The notes beneath the pieces were generated by a model. The model saw nothing but the letters and a program-made list of their open reading frames with translations, ran no database searches and was not told the origin of the DNA. Position numbers and translations under genes: made by a program. From Chryseobacterium sp. 3008163 (GTDB lineage Bacteria; Bacteroidota; Bacteroidia; Flavobacteriales; Weeksellaceae), in NCBI RefSeq assembly GCF_003669035.1, contig NZ_CP033070.1, positions 806,001 to 870,000 of the forward strand: DNA of 64,000 bases, given 5' to 3'. This document shows positions 63,927-64,000 of the stretch, one piece after another; position 1 is the stretch's first letter, and each line of letters begins with the position of its first letter.

Positions 63927-64000
63927 ATTAAATTAAGGTATTAATATATTACAGGATTAAAACAAAGAATTATACTTCATAAATATTACTTAGTAAATTA

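Noticed and set aside
1..64000. CRISPR arrays, insertion sequences or phage genes
   Set aside because: No regularly spaced repeats, transposase, integrase or structural phage genes were seen on either strand; the only tandem array is the 35-base heptamer repeat.

Overview
The window looks like a chromosomal segment of a member of the Flavobacteriia, most like Chryseobacterium or a close relative (Weeksellaceae). The support is AT-rich DNA, the Bacteroidetes promoter pattern (TTTG, about 19 bases, TAnnTTTG; clearest at 18483-18513 and 53837-53867), a SusC/SusD pair, eukaryote/archaeal-type ProRS, many small flavobacterial DUF families, and signal peptides or lipoboxes on a large share of the genes. 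This placement is inference from gene content, not a search result.

Layout. 0-8 kb: end of a ZIP metal transporter, an OmpP1/FadL porin with a Gly/Trp-rich lipoprotein, proS, a DUF937-OmpA envelope protein and mntH. 8.4-18.1 kb: a glycan-utilisation locus (GH3 beta-glucosidase, small esterase, GH144-like glucanase, SusD, SusC) whose enzyme set suggests beta-1,2-glucan. 18.5-30.8 kb: housekeeping and small stress genes (DUF4197, DUF493, ArsC-like, deoxynucleoside kinase, glutaminyl cyclase, Na+/H+ antiporter, bestrophin, DUF2490, VOC proteins, DUF1569). 31-37.5 kb: ecotin downstream of a giant alpha-2-macroglobulin, two broad protease inhibitors in one probable operon. 37.5-44 kb: a toxin-antitoxin pair overlapping recF, a DciA-like gene, a Gcr-type membrane protein, mtgA and a BtuF/FhuD-like binding protein.

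44.07 kb carries tRNA-Arg(ACG). Its 3' end plus terminator recurs at 52.2 kb (66 bases, 3 differences) and, more weakly, at 63.87 kb (24 of 30 bases). The repeats bracket two blocks. Block 1 (44.3-52 kb) is a light/flavin cluster: DUF2867 epimerase and ribA facing TetR, AarF/ABC1 kinase, DUF2256, photolyase/cryptochrome, DUF2805, SDR and MarR. Block 2 (52.3-63.9 kb) is gene-poor and accessory: MBL hydrolase, AraC regulator, VOC protein, two Asp-nucleophile hydrolases, DUF1348, TetR, a DapB-like protein, an NmrA-like protein and a Crp-like regulator, plus decayed genes. No integrase is visible.

Seven genes are each broken by one or two single-base losses inside A/T homopolymers (nine sites). 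Restoring one base at each site gives full-length proteins of the expected family size. This looks more like uncorrected sequencing error than decay. By contrast, the isochorismatase remnant at 52.3-52.6 kb has a nonsense codon, frameshifts and a truncation at the repeat junction, so it is a true relic.
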